DNA from: Streptomyces aureus
Lineage (GTDB): Bacteria > Actinomycetota > Actinomycetes > Streptomycetales > Streptomycetaceae
DNA: 64,000 bases
Direction of reading: 5' to 3'
Assembly: GCF_000725495.1 (NCBI RefSeq)
Contig: NZ_JNZD01000001.1
Span: 62,001-126,000 of the forward strand
The notes under the pieces are model-generated. The model saw only the letters and a program-made list of their open reading frames with translations, did no database searches and was not told the DNA's origin. Position numbers and translations under genes: made by a program. Numbering within the stretch: the first letter of the stretch is position 1; the number at the start of each line of letters is the position of its first letter. Positions 1 through 8,598 of the stretch are shown one piece after another.

Positions 1-1184
1 GGACGGCCCGCGGGACGGCGGGATCCCCGCTCGTGCACACCGAACGCGGACCGGCACAGGGCGAGCGCGCAGCCGAAGACGGGCAGCCAGGCGACGCGCG
101 CGGCCACCCACGCCGGGGAGTCGGGGGCGGTGTGCAGACCGGGAAGCCTGCCCGCGAGCAGCCCGAGGGCGGTCACCGCCATCAGGGACGTCTGGTGCCA
201 GAGGAATATCGTCATCGCGAAGAGGTTCGCGAGGGCGGTGCCGGCCCAGACCGCCGGGCGCCGTGCCGCCCGCCGCAGCGGTTCGCGCAGCAGCAGGGCG
301 AGACCGCACTGGGCCAGCCCGAAGGTGACCGCGGCCAGGGTCGGCGGGTCCAGGTTCGAGACGGCGGCTCCCGGAATGCCGACCATGGACGCCGGATAGC
401 CGGCGCACGTCACCAGCACCGCCGTCGCCACCGCGCCGCCGCCGAACAGCACCCAGCCCGCGCGCGGCCGCTCCAGCTCGCCGCGGGTCCAGGCCGCGCC
501 CAGGGTGTAGGGCACGAGCCAGCCGGCCGCGACGTTCACCCAGCCGAGCCAGGCCGGGCCGCCGAGGCCGAATCGCACGATGTCCACATGGAGGACGACG
601 GCCAGCGGCCACAGCGGGTTCAGCCGGGCCACCAGCGGTGTCGCCGCGGTCAGTCCGGCGAGGACCACCAGGAACCACAGCGGGGACAGCGCCAGCTTCA
701 CCAGGGTGTGCACCGTGCGGAAGTCCGCGCCGGACACCAGCAGGCAGCCGGTCGCCACCGCCCAGAGGGCCAGCACCGCCGCGACCGGCCTCAGCAGGCG
801 TCCCATGCGGGTGCGCAGCCACCGCCCGTAGGTCGTGCCGCGGGCCTGTGCCGAGGCGAGACTCCTCGTCGCCACATGACCGCTCACCAGGAAGAACACG
901 GCGAGCGTCTGGAAGATCCAGGAGACCGGGGTCAGCCAGGGCATGGACCGCAGGGGACTCGCCGTGCGCAGCGCGCCGCCGTCCGCGACGAGCGCCGTCA
1001 CCAGCCAGTGGCCGAGGACCACACCCAGGATCGCGAGGGCGCGCAGGGCGTCCACGGCACGGTCGCGCCCCGCGGGGGTGGCCCGGTCGATGCGGTGGAC
1101 CGCGGTCCGTAAGGCGGTCAGCACGGTCGGGCGGGGGGCTCCGGTCGGGCGGGGCGCTTCGGTCGGGCCGTGCGCTCCGGTCAC
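1..1184 (-). CDS. Membrane acyltransferase (acyltransferase 3 family), 3' end outside window
   Basis: Integral membrane O-acyltransferase of the acyltransferase 3 (OafA-like) family, expected to transfer acyl groups to a cell-surface or secreted substrate that cannot be named here. The N-terminal part reads RDRAVDALRALAILGVVLGH, with the family's R-x10-H arrangement near the start of helix 1, followed by PVSWIFQTLAVFFLVSGHVA, the typical second-helix motif. Several more hydrophobic stretches follow and the frame is still open at base 1. I chose the GTG at 1184 because GAGAGG lies just upstream. A TTA leucine codon at 1112-1110 would make translation depend on the bldA tRNA. The gene follows the DUF1023 gene after a 190-base gap of short repeats. 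Confidence 0.85.
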   Translation of the reverse strand, partial: MTGAHGPTEAPRPTGAPRPTVLTALRTAVHRIDRATPAGRDRAVDALRALAILGVVLGHWLVTALVADGGALRTASPLRSMPWLTPVSWIFQTLAVFFLVSGHVATRSLASAQARGTTYGRWLRTRMGRLLRPVAAVLALWAVATGCLLVSGADFRTVHTLVKLALSPLWFLVVLAGLTAATPLVARLNPLWPLAVVLHVDIVRFGLGGPAWLGWVNVAAGWLVPYTLGAAWTRGELERPRAGWVLFGGGAVATAVLVTCAGYPASMVGIPGAAVSNLDPPTLAAVTFGLAQCGLALLLREPLRRAARRPAVWAGTALANLFAMTIFLWHQTSLMAVTALGLLAGRLPGLHTAPDSPAWVAARVAWLPVFGCALALCRSAFGVHERGSRRPAGR

Positions 1185-1374
1185 GCGCACCTCTCTGGTC
1201 GGGCCCGGCGCCCCAGCTGCCCCGGTCGCTCCGGTCGCTCCGGTCGCTCCGGTCGCTCCGGTTGGACCTATCCGCACGGTCGCGCAGGCCCCTCCGTTCG
1301 CGCCTTTCCGCACGGTCGTGCAGGGCGCAACGGTCGCCCGGGTCGTGTTCTTCCGGGCGGTCGTGCCGGTTCGT
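1185..1374. repeat. Short tandem repeats between acyltransferase and hydrolase genes
   Basis: The gap contains at least four head-to-tail copies of a 9-base unit (CGGTCGCTC) around 1225-1260, flanked by looser CGGTCGxxC elements. I see no gene here. The 5' end of the acyltransferase mRNA would lie in or just after these repeats. Confidence 0.6.
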
Positions 1375-2409
1375 TCACGCACGGGGCACCTCCGAGGTGT
1401 CGCCGAGGACGATGCGGGTGAGGTTGGCCAGGGACTCCGAGCCCGGCGCGAAATAGCCGCTGTGGCCCGCGGAGCCCGCCGGGAAGACCCGGGCGCCGAA
1501 GGACGGGGACACCGGGTCGGTGCCGAAGCCGACGGTGGTGCCGAAGAGACCGACGCTCGCGTGCGGCACGTGGCCGACCCAGTCGGCGGAGCCGCGGGCG
1601 GCCCAGACACGGGCGGGGGTGCGCAGCGCGGCGGCCGACGGCGCCCCGGTGCCCGGGCTGCCGAGGAGGACGAGGTCGCTGACGTCCAGGCCCGGGGCGG
1701 CCCGGCCGCAGACCACCGTGCCGTACGAGTGGCAGAGCAGGGAGACGTGCGCGGCGGGGCCGACGACTTCGCGCAGTCCGCGCAGGAACGCCCTCAGCCG
1801 GGGAGCCGCGTCCTTCGCGCGGGCCGGCGTCAGCACCGTGGTGCTGATGGTGCCCGGCGTCTCGTACCCGAGCCAGGCGACTACGGCGCCGCGCGGGCCG
1901 AGCCGGTCCTTCAGGGCGAGGGCGCCGGCCCGGAAGCGCCCGTACGTCTCCAGGCTGGTGTCCGATCCCGGGACCAGGACGGCCACGCGGTCGGCGTGGG
2001 CGAGGTCGCCGAGGACCTCGACGGCACGGCCGGTGCCGCGGCCGTCGAAGTAGAGCAGACGGCGGGAGGGCGCGGCCTGCGCCCGGTCGGCGGCGGCCCG
2101 GGTGCGGTCGCCATGGTCGGCGGCCATGCGGGCCGCCGACGCCGCGTCCGCACGGTTGGCCCCGTAGATCCGGTCCAGGTTCGGGGCCGTCAGCGGTGCG
2201 AGGACCGCGGGTGCCGGTGCGGGGATCCGGGGGCGGGCGGCACCGGACACGGGCACGACGACCGCGGCCACGACCGCCACGGCGAGCAGCGTCCGCCGCA
2301 ACCGCCGCAGCCCCTCCACCAGGCGCGCACGCGGCTCCACCAGGTGCGCGCGCGGCTCCGCCCGGTACGCACGCGGCTCCCCCGCCGTGCGACGCATACG
2401 CCGATCCAT
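1375..2409 (-). CDS. Secreted or anchored alpha/beta hydrolase, DUF1023 family
   Basis: A 344-residue protein of the DUF1023 alpha/beta hydrolase family, whose members are mostly uncharacterised. The start at 2409 is preferred to one at 2439 because GGGAGGGG sits eight bases before it. Residues 1-40 are Arg-rich and contain an imperfect 8-residue repeat (PRAYRAE, PRAHLVE, PRARLVE). A hydrophobic segment at about 41-58 looks like a signal anchor. The family motif VPGSDTS is at about 147 and the nucleophile elbow CHSYG is at about 226-230. Substrate is unknown. It is probably exported and acts at or outside the membrane. Confidence 0.8.
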   Translation of the reverse strand: MDRRMRRTAGEPRAYRAEPRAHLVEPRARLVEGLRRLRRTLLAVAVVAAVVVPVSGAARPRIPAPAPAVLAPLTAPNLDRIYGANRADAASAARMAADHGDRTRAAADRAQAAPSRRLLYFDGRGTGRAVEVLGDLAHADRVAVLVPGSDTSLETYGRFRAGALALKDRLGPRGAVVAWLGYETPGTISTTVLTPARAKDAAPRLRAFLRGLREVVGPAAHVSLLCHSYGTVVCGRAAPGLDVSDLVLLGSPGTGAPSAAALRTPARVWAARGSADWVGHVPHASVGLFGTTVGFGTDPVSPSFGARVFPAGSAGHSGYFAPGSESLANLTRIVLGDTSEVPRA

Positions 2410-2603
2410 GGTGTCCGCCCCTCCCGTCCGCCCGGTCATCGGGCTTCACAGGAAGGGAAGTTACGGATCGTCGGCCGTCGTCCGCGTCCCACTGAGGACC
2501 CCATCCCGGAGGTAGCTCTCAGGTACTACGGGTATGACCGGGGGCCGGCACGGCCGAACCCCGGCCGAACCCCGGGCGGACCCCGGGCGGACTCCCGGCG
2601 GGT

Positions 2604-3569
2604 CTAGAAGGCGAGCTGCGCGATCTCCTCCGCCACCACGGCACAGGCGTCGGCGGCCGGGTCGATCAGGGGGAAGTGGCCGACGTCCTCCAGCAGCGTC
2701 AGCCCCACCACCTCACCGGCCTTGGCCGCCGCGTCCGCGTACGACTCGGCGACCGCCTGCGGGACCACGATGTCGGTACGGCCCTGGACGAGCGTGGTGG
2801 CGATGCCGGTGGGCAGCAGCCGCACCGGGTCCGCGTAGGGCAGGCGCTCCTCGAACAAGGCTTTCCCGCCCAGCAGTTGACAGGAGGCCCCACCGCACAC
2901 CTCGAGCTTCTCGGCGACCTCGAAGTCGGCGATCGGGGCGAGGGCGACGACCCCGCGCAGGGGGGCGGGACGGTCGGTGCGCCAGGGCGCGTCCGCCGGC
3001 AGCAGGTGCCGGGCCGCGGCCCACAGGGCCAGGTGACCGCCCGCGGAGTGGCCGGTGAGCACCGTCCGTGCGGGGTCGGCGCCCGGGAGCGCCCGGCGTA
3101 CGAGGGCCGGCAGCGCGTCGAGCGCGGCCGCCACGTCGTCGAAGGTGTCGGGCCAACGGCCGGCGACCGGGGCGGCGCCGGCCGAGGGCGCGTCGTCCCG
3201 TCCGGGATCGGCGGGACCGCTCTGCGCGGGGATCGCGGACCCGCCCGGGGCCGAGGAAGGCGCCTCTCCGCGGCGGTACTCGACGTTCGCCACGGCGAAA
3301 CCGCGCCGGGCCAGGAAGTCGGCGAACGGGGTGACGTGGCGCCGGTCGTACGGGGCGCGCCAGGCGCCGCCGTGCAGCACGACCACGACCGGGGCCGGGA
3401 CCGCCGGGTCGGGATCGCGCGGGGCGTAGAAGTCGATCACCTGGTCCGGGTGGGCGCCGTACGGCAGCGTGACGTCGGGGTCCACGGCCGGGTGCGAGAA
3501 GGCGGACGCCTCCTCGGCGGCGTCGCGCTCGGCGGCATCGTCGTCCCGGGATGCGGCGTCGTCCTGCAT
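2604..3569 (-). CDS. Alpha/beta hydrolase, probable kynurenine formamidase
   Basis: A 321-residue hydrolase of the HGG-carboxylesterase/BD-FAE type. HGGAW (oxyanion hole) is at 66-70 and GHSAGG (nucleophile Ser) at 173-178. Candidate acid and base are Asp266 in RTDIVVP and His298 in DVGHFPLID. A variable Ala/Pro/Gly-rich insertion occupies about 102-138. Hydrolases of this type convert N-formylkynurenine to kynurenine, and the next genes upstream are kynureninase and tryptophan dioxygenase, so a formamidase role in tryptophan catabolism is the likeliest assignment (inference from context). A terminator and a 570-base gap separate it from kynU, so it probably has its own promoter. Start ATG 3569 follows GAGAGGTTGGAGC. 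Confidence 0.75.
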   Translation of the reverse strand: MQDDAASRDDDAAERDAAEEASAFSHPAVDPDVTLPYGAHPDQVIDFYAPRDPDPAVPAPVVVVLHGGAWRAPYDRRHVTPFADFLARRGFAVANVEYRRGEAPSSAPGGSAIPAQSGPADPGRDDAPSAGAAPVAGRWPDTFDDVAAALDALPALVRRALPGADPARTVLTGHSAGGHLALWAAARHLLPADAPWRTDRPAPLRGVVALAPIADFEVAEKLEVCGGASCQLLGGKALFEERLPYADPVRLLPTGIATTLVQGRTDIVVPQAVAESYADAAAKAGEVVGLTLLEDVGHFPLIDPAADACAVVAEEIAQLAF

Positions 3570-3747
3570 GCTCCAACCTCTCAGCGGTAAAACGGATTTG
3601 GCGGACGAGGGAACAATTCGGCCGTTTGCGGGGGACGGTATCAGGCCGCCCTCATCCATCGACGGCGGCCCGTCACGCCCGGTGAGCCGTGAACGGCTCA
3701 CCCACGCAACACCCCCGCAAGGACCGGCGTCGAGACCCCGGACCCGG

Positions 3748-4022
3748 CAGCCCCGACCACACCCGGGCCGCGCAACCGGCAGCCCCAACCACGCCCGGCC
3801 GCGAGCCCGGCAGCCCGACCCCGCCCGACCACGCGCCCGGCAACCCGGCCACGCCCCGGCCGCGTAACCGGCAGCCCAACCACGCCCGGCCGCCTGCCCG
3901 GCAGCCCGACCACGCCCGACCACGTGCCCGGCAACCCGACCACACCCGGCCTCGCGCCCCGCAACCCAGACCCCGCCCGGCCGCGAGCCCGACAGCCCGA
4001 CCACGCCCGGCCCCGCACGCGC
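3748..4022. repeat. Degenerate 30-31 base tandem repeat array (about nine copies)
   Basis: About nine head-to-tail copies of a 30-31 base unit, each beginning CGGCAGCCC or CGGCAACCC and continuing with ACCACGCCCGGCC. The copies vary in length by one base and would not keep a reading frame, so I read this as non-coding minisatellite-like DNA. It fills most of the 570-base gap between the kynureninase terminator and the formamidase-like gene. Bases 3570-3747 hold the promoter region of that gene and nothing else I recognise. Confidence 0.75.
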
Positions 4023-4077
4023 CCCGCGGTGACCGAAGCCGTGGCGGCCCGACCCGAGGCGCCCCCGCCGGAAAAGC

Positions 4078-4114
4078 GCAGGGGCCGGAGGGAACACCCC
4101 CCTCCGGCCCCTGC
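4078..4114 (-). terminator. Terminator downstream of kynU
   Basis: A perfect 15-base-pair stem (GCAGGGGCCGGAGGG paired with its complement) with a 7-base loop, 26 bases beyond the kynU stop. On the minus strand it is followed by CGCTTTTCC. Confidence 0.85.
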
Positions 4115-4139
4115 CGTTCGTGTCCGACCCGTGTCCGGG

Positions 4140-5342
4140 TCAGTCCAGGGTCTCCGCCAGGACCCGTGCCGCCCGCTCCGCGTCGGCGAAGCCGACGTAC
4201 AGCGGGGTGAAGCCGAAGCGGAGGATGTCCGGGTGCCGGAAGTCGCCGACGACGCCCCGGTCGATCAGGCGCTTCATCACGGCGCCCGCGTCCGCGCAGC
4301 GCAGTGCCACCTGGCTGCCCCGCTCCGCGTGGGCGGCGGGGGTCACGGACTCGACCCGGCCCTCGGGGACGTACGCGGCGACGCACTCCAGGAAGAAGTC
4401 CGTCAGGGCCAGCGACTTGGCGCGGACGGCCTCGATCGAGACGCCGTCCCACACCTCGAGCGCCGCTTCCAGGGCCAGCATCGACAGGATGTCCGGCGTG
4501 CCGACCCGGCCGCGCAGCGCGCCCGGCGCGGGCTCGTAGGACGAGCTCATGGCGAAGGGCTCGGCGTGCGAGTTCCAGCCGGGCAGCGGGGAGTCGAAAC
4601 GGTCCTGGAGGTCCGCGCGGACGTAGAGGTACGCGGGCGAACCCGGGCCGCCGTTCAGGTACTTGTAGGTGCAGCCGACCGCCAGGTCCACCCCGTGCTC
4701 GTCGAGGCCGACCGGCAGGGCGCCCGCGGTGTGGCACAGGTCCCAGACGGCGAGCGCGCCCGCCGCGTGGATCGCGGCGGTCAGGGAGGGCAGGTCGTAG
4801 CACCGGCCGGTGCGGTAGTCGACGTGGTTGAGCAGCACCGCGGCGGTACGGGGGCCGAGCGCCGAGGACAGCTCGTCCGGGTCGACCGGGCGCAGCTCAC
4901 AGCCCGTCATCCGGGCCGCCGACGCCGCGATGTACCCGTCCGTCGGGAACGTGGTGGCGTCGACGAGGATCTCGTCGCGCCCCTCGCCCGCCAGCCGCAC
5001 CGCGCCCACCAGGGCCTTGAAGACGTTCACGCTCGTCGAGTCGCCGACGACGATCTGTCCGGGAGCCGCACCGACCAGCGGGGCGATCCGGTCGCCGATC
5101 CGCTCGGGCGCGGTCCACCAGCCGCTCTCGTCCCAGGAGCGGATACGCAGTTCGCCCCACTGCCTGCGGACGACGTCCTCGACCCGGCCGGGCACCTCGA
5201 CGGGCAGCGCGCCGAGCGAGTTCCCGTCCAGGTAGACCACGTCGTCGAGCACGAACCGCTTGCGCAGAGCGGCGAGTTCGTCCGCCGCGTCGAGTTCCGC
5301 CGCCCGCGCGAGGAGCGCGGACACGTGGGCTCGCTCAGACAT
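4140..5342 (-). CDS. kynU: Kynureninase
   Basis: A 400-residue PLP enzyme that cleaves kynurenine (or 3-hydroxykynurenine) to anthranilate (or 3-hydroxyanthranilate) and alanine. The family signature VYLDGNSLGALP lies near residue 36 and the PLP-lysine region TYKYLNGGPGSPAYLYV near 220. Length matches bacterial KynU. Its ATG at 5342 overlaps the tryptophan dioxygenase stop by 8 bases (ATGTCTGA), so the two are translationally coupled and form one operon. Streptomyces use this route both for tryptophan degradation and to feed anthranilate or kynurenine into secondary metabolites. No antibiotic cluster is visible nearby, so a catabolic role is likeliest. Confidence 0.96.
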   Translation of the reverse strand: MSERAHVSALLARAAELDAADELAALRKRFVLDDVVYLDGNSLGALPVEVPGRVEDVVRRQWGELRIRSWDESGWWTAPERIGDRIAPLVGAAPGQIVVGDSTSVNVFKALVGAVRLAGEGRDEILVDATTFPTDGYIAASAARMTGCELRPVDPDELSSALGPRTAAVLLNHVDYRTGRCYDLPSLTAAIHAAGALAVWDLCHTAGALPVGLDEHGVDLAVGCTYKYLNGGPGSPAYLYVRADLQDRFDSPLPGWNSHAEPFAMSSSYEPAPGALRGRVGTPDILSMLALEAALEVWDGVSIEAVRAKSLALTDFFLECVAAYVPEGRVESVTPAAHAERGSQVALRCADAGAVMKRLIDRGVVGDFRHPDILRFGFTPLYVGFADAERAARVLAETLD

Positions 5343-6180
5343 AGGACCTCGCTGTCCACAGCTCGGGGAAGACGTTCTTCTGCGCGCGCTTCTCCAGCCA
5401 GGCCACTCCGGCGGAGCCTCCGGTGCCGGTCTTCGAGCCCATCGCCCGCCGGGTCGCGACGAGGTGGTCGTTGCGCCAGCGCCACACCAGCTCGGCGACG
5501 TCGGTCAGCGCCTCGCCGAGGCGGGCGAGTTCGTCGCTGTCGTCACCGGCGTACAGGGCCGTCCACACGGCCTGAACCTCGGGCGAGGGCTCGTAGCGCA
5601 GCGCCACGTCGCGCTCCAGCACGGAGGCCGGTATCGCGTGCCCGCGCCGGGCGAGCAGCCGCAGCACCTCGTCGTACAGGCTCGGCTCGTGCAGGGCCTT
5701 CTCCAGCTCGGCGTGCACGCGCGGCGCGCCCCGGTGCGGGACGAGCATCGACGCGGACTTCTCGCCGAGCAGGAACTCCATGCGCCGGTACATCGCCGAC
5801 TGGAAGCCGGAGCCCTCGCCGAGCGCCGAGCGGTAGGAGTTGAACTGCGCGGGGGTGAGCTGTCCGAGGGGCCGCCAGGACGCGTTGAGCGCCTCCAGCT
5901 CCCGCACGGACCGCTTCAGGGCGGCCACCGCGACGGGGATGTCGTCCGCGCGCAGCGCCTTGGCCGCGGTCTCCCACTCGTGGACGATGACCGTGAACCA
6001 CAGCTCCATGACCTGGGTCGTCACCAGGAAGACCATCTCTCCGGGGTCGTCGGAGAGGGTGTGCTGGAGGTGGGTGAGCACGTCCGCCTGTACGTAGTCC
6101 TCGTACGGCGTCGTGCCCTGGAAGTCGAGATGCGGAGTCTCGGGCTCCTGGGCCTCGTCGGGCCGAGCCTGGTGGGACAT
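5335..6180 (-). CDS. kynA: Tryptophan 2,3-dioxygenase
   Basis: A 281-residue haem enzyme that opens the indole ring of L-tryptophan to N-formylkynurenine, the first step of the kynurenine pathway. Diagnostic stretches are TPYEDYVQADVLTHLQ near the start, QVMELWFTVIVHEW at about 55-68, and WRWRNDHLVATRRAMGSKTGTGGS towards the C terminus with the proximal haem His in NDHL. Length is normal for the tetrameric bacterial enzyme. The ATG at 6180 follows AGGAGA. The first gene of the kynA-kynU operon; its promoter lies in 6181-6287, which also follows the terminator of the DUF3151 gene. Confidence 0.96.
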   Translation of the reverse strand: MSHQARPDEAQEPETPHLDFQGTTPYEDYVQADVLTHLQHTLSDDPGEMVFLVTTQVMELWFTVIVHEWETAAKALRADDIPVAVAALKRSVRELEALNASWRPLGQLTPAQFNSYRSALGEGSGFQSAMYRRMEFLLGEKSASMLVPHRGAPRVHAELEKALHEPSLYDEVLRLLARRGHAIPASVLERDVALRYEPSPEVQAVWTALYAGDDSDELARLGEALTDVAELVWRWRNDHLVATRRAMGSKTGTGGSAGVAWLEKRAQKNVFPELWTARSYV

Positions 6181-6287
6181 CGCTGTCTCCTGATTGTGCT
6201 CCGGGTAGCGGTCCGCCCCTGCCGTTACCGACACGGGGGCCCCGGTCCCCACCGGGCATCCTCCACAATCGTCCCCCGAAACCGCAA

Positions 6288-6314
6288 GGTCCGCCTGGTC
6301 ACACCAGGCGGACC
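6288..6314 (-). terminator. Terminator downstream of the DUF3151 gene
   Basis: A perfect 12-base-pair stem (GGTCCGCCTGGT and complement) with a CAC loop, 40 bases after the stop of the DUF3151 gene. It separates that gene from kynA. Confidence 0.85.
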
Positions 6315-6354
6315 CGCTACTTCGGCGCCCCGGGGACGGTCCCGGGGGACCCGC

Positions 6355-6768
6355 CTAGCCCAGGGTCTGGGCCGCCGCCGGCGAGGAGTCCTTCAGGAAC
6401 TGGCTGCAGCGCTCGTACTCCTCCTGCTCGCCGATCGCCTGCGCGGCGCGGGCGAGGGCGTGCAGGGCGCGCAGGAAGCCGCGGTTCGGCTCGTGCTCCC
6501 AGGGCACCGGGCCGTGGCCCTTCCAGCCGTTGCGGCGCAGCGAGTCCAGGCCGCGGTGGTAGCCCGTACGGGCGTAGGCGTACGACTCGACGACGCTGCC
6601 CCGCTCGAACGCGTCGTCGGCGAGCTGCGCCCAGGCGAGCGAGGAGGTCGGGTACTTCGCGGCGACGTCGGCGGGGGCCGTGCCGTTCGCGAGGAGCTCG
6701 CGCGGCTCGGGGTCGTCGGGGAGACGGGTCGGGGGCGGGCCCCCGAGGAGGTTCTCGTGAATCGTCAT
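6355..6768 (-). CDS. DUF3151 family protein
   Basis: A 137-residue soluble protein of the actinobacterial DUF3151 family; function unknown. Recognisable stretches are VAAKYPTSSLAWAQLAD, YAYARTGYHRGLDSLRRNGW and GFLRALHALARAAQAIGEQ, giving an all-helical, TPR-like look. It is single-domain and without signal or membrane segments. The ATG at 6768 has only a weak GGAA upstream. A terminator follows it and 165 bases separate it from the next upstream gene, so it is probably monocistronic. Conserved next to fba in streptomycetes as far as I recall (not checked). Confidence 0.88.
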   Translation of the reverse strand: MTIHENLLGGPPPTRLPDDPEPRELLANGTAPADVAAKYPTSSLAWAQLADDAFERGSVVESYAYARTGYHRGLDSLRRNGWKGHGPVPWEHEPNRGFLRALHALARAAQAIGEQEEYERCSQFLKDSSPAAAQTLG

Positions 6769-6934
6769 GGGTTCCAGTCTGCTGCATCGGCCGTGCTCGG
6801 TGACGGTTGCCCACGGCGCCCGGGGAACGATCCGTTCCCCGGGTGGACCGCGAGCGGCGTCCGCCGGGCGTGCTCACCCCGGCCGGCGGAAGTCACCGGG
6901 CGTACACCGGCCGCTGCCGGATCCGCCGGTACGG

Positions 6935-8497
6935 TCACGAAGCCGGACCGGCGCCGGAGGGCCCGGGCGGCCCGCCGGCCCCGAGGACGCCCCGGGAGCG
7001 CTCCGGTTCCAGCGGGGGCGCCGTCAGCGAGCCGTGCCGGCGGCACTCGGGGCGCAGACAGCCGGGCGGCGGGCGCCGCACGGTCGTGAAGGCCAGCACC
7101 GCGCCGAGGACCAGCACCCCCGCGCACAGCGGCATCGCCCGGCGGAAGGCCGCGTCGAAGGCGTCCGCCGAGCGGTACGCCTCCGGTCCCATCCCGGTGA
7201 GCAGCGGCAGCGCGGCCACGGCGACCAGACCGGCCGCGCGGGCCGCCGCGTTGTTGATCCCGCTGGCCAGACCCGCCCGCGCGGTGTCCACCGACGCCAG
7301 GACGGTCGCGGTCAGCGGAGCGACCAGGGTGACCATGCCGAGGCCCATCACCAGCAGCGCGGGCAGCACGTCGGCGAGGTACGAGGCGTCCTCGCCGACC
7401 CGCAGCATCAGCAGCATGCCCGCCGCGCACAGCAGCGGCCCGACCGTCAGCGGGATGCGCGGGCCGATGCGCCGGGAGAGTTCGCCCGAGCGGGCGGAGA
7501 ACAGCAGCATCAGCACGGTGGTCGGCAGCAGGGCCGCGCCCGCCTGGAGCGCCGAGTAGCCCGCCACGACCTGGAGCTGGAGCGCGGTCAGGAAGAAGAA
7601 GCCGCCGAAGGCCGCGTAGACGCAGAGGGTCACCAGATTGACGGCGGTGAACTGGCGCGAGGCGAAGATGTCCAGCGGCATCATCGGATCGGGCCGCCGT
7701 CGTTCGACGTACACGAACGCCACCCCCGCCGTCACGCCCGCGACCGCCGCCACGGGGACGAGCACCGAGCCGCTCGGCGCCTCGATCAGCGCGTACGTCA
7801 CCAGGGCGAGCGCGAGCGCGCCGAGGACGGCACCGAGGACGTCGAAGCCGCGGCGGGCCCGCCCTTCCACGGCCGCTCGGGGAGCGCCGGTGGACTCCGG
7901 GACGTGGCGCACGGCGATCGGGGCGCACACCAGCGCGACCGGGACGTTCAGCAGAAACACCCAGCGCCAGCCGGGACCGTCCACCAGCCAGCCGCCCAGG
8001 AACGGTCCCACGGCCGCGCCGACGCCCCCGAAGCCCGACCACAGGCCGATGGCGCGGGCCCGGTCGTCGGGATGGAAGGAGGCCTGGATGATCGCCAGCG
8101 AGCCGGGGGTGAGCAGCGCCCCGCCGACGCCCTGGAGGACGCGGGCCGCGATGAGCACGCCCACGTCCGGCGCGACCCCGCACAGCAGCGAGGCGGCGGC
8201 GAACCACACCACGCCGACGACGAAGACCTTCCGGCGCCCGAACCGGTCCCCGAGCGAGCCGCCGAGCAGGATCAGCCCGGCCAGCGACAGCATGTAGCCG
8301 TTCACCGTCCACTGCAGGGCGGCGAGGCTCGCGTCCAGGTCGCGGCCGATGGCGGGGAGGGCGACGTTGACGACCGTCGAGTCCAGCAGGGCCATGCTGG
8401 AGCCGAGGACGGTGGTCAGCAGGATCCACTTCCCCGTCGGAGAGGCGATCCGTACGCCGGGTCGGCCCTCCGTCGCGTCCCGCGCGGGCACAGCCAT
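6935..8497 (-). CDS. MFS drug:H+ antiporter, DHA2 (14-TM) family
   Basis: A 520-residue major facilitator of the EmrB/QacA (DHA2) type that exports small hydrophobic compounds by proton antiport. Motif A GGSLGDRFGRRKVFVVG lies in loop 2-3 and the preceding TM1 has the DHA2 signature LLDSTVVNVALPAIGRDL. Motif C-like GGVGAAVGPFLGGWL is in TM5. About 14 hydrophobic segments are visible, ending near residue 480 with a Pro/Gly-rich tail. The start is uncertain: ATG 8497 has GAGG only one base away, and an ATG four codons earlier has no clear site. No TetR-type repressor is adjacent, so the substrate cannot be guessed. Confidence 0.9.
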   Translation of the reverse strand: MAVPARDATEGRPGVRIASPTGKWILLTTVLGSSMALLDSTVVNVALPAIGRDLDASLAALQWTVNGYMLSLAGLILLGGSLGDRFGRRKVFVVGVVWFAAASLLCGVAPDVGVLIAARVLQGVGGALLTPGSLAIIQASFHPDDRARAIGLWSGFGGVGAAVGPFLGGWLVDGPGWRWVFLLNVPVALVCAPIAVRHVPESTGAPRAAVEGRARRGFDVLGAVLGALALALVTYALIEAPSGSVLVPVAAVAGVTAGVAFVYVERRRPDPMMPLDIFASRQFTAVNLVTLCVYAAFGGFFFLTALQLQVVAGYSALQAGAALLPTTVLMLLFSARSGELSRRIGPRIPLTVGPLLCAAGMLLMLRVGEDASYLADVLPALLVMGLGMVTLVAPLTATVLASVDTARAGLASGINNAAARAAGLVAVAALPLLTGMGPEAYRSADAFDAAFRRAMPLCAGVLVLGAVLAFTTVRRPPPGCLRPECRRHGSLTAPPLEPERSRGVLGAGGPPGPSGAGPAS

Positions 8498-8514
8498 ACC
8501 TCGGAGCATACGGA

Positions 8515-8546
8515 AGGGCCCGGCACCGTGGCAGGTGCCGGGCCCT
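8515..8546 (-). terminator. Terminator downstream of fba
   Basis: A perfect 13-base-pair stem (AGGGCCCGGCACC and complement) with a 6-base loop, between the fba stop and the efflux pump start. It makes the pump gene a separate unit. Confidence 0.85.
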
Positions 8547-8598
8547 CCGAACGCAGGCGTACCGGCCGCCCGGGTGAGCCGGGCGGTCGGTGGACGGA

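Noticed and set aside
33..2607. Long plus-strand frames over the acyltransferase and hydrolase genes
   Set aside because: They are Arg/Pro/Gly-rich antisense frames without motifs; the minus-strand frames have recognisable families.
3748..4022. CRISPR array
   Set aside because: The units are directly abutting and degenerate with no unique spacers, and no cas genes are present.
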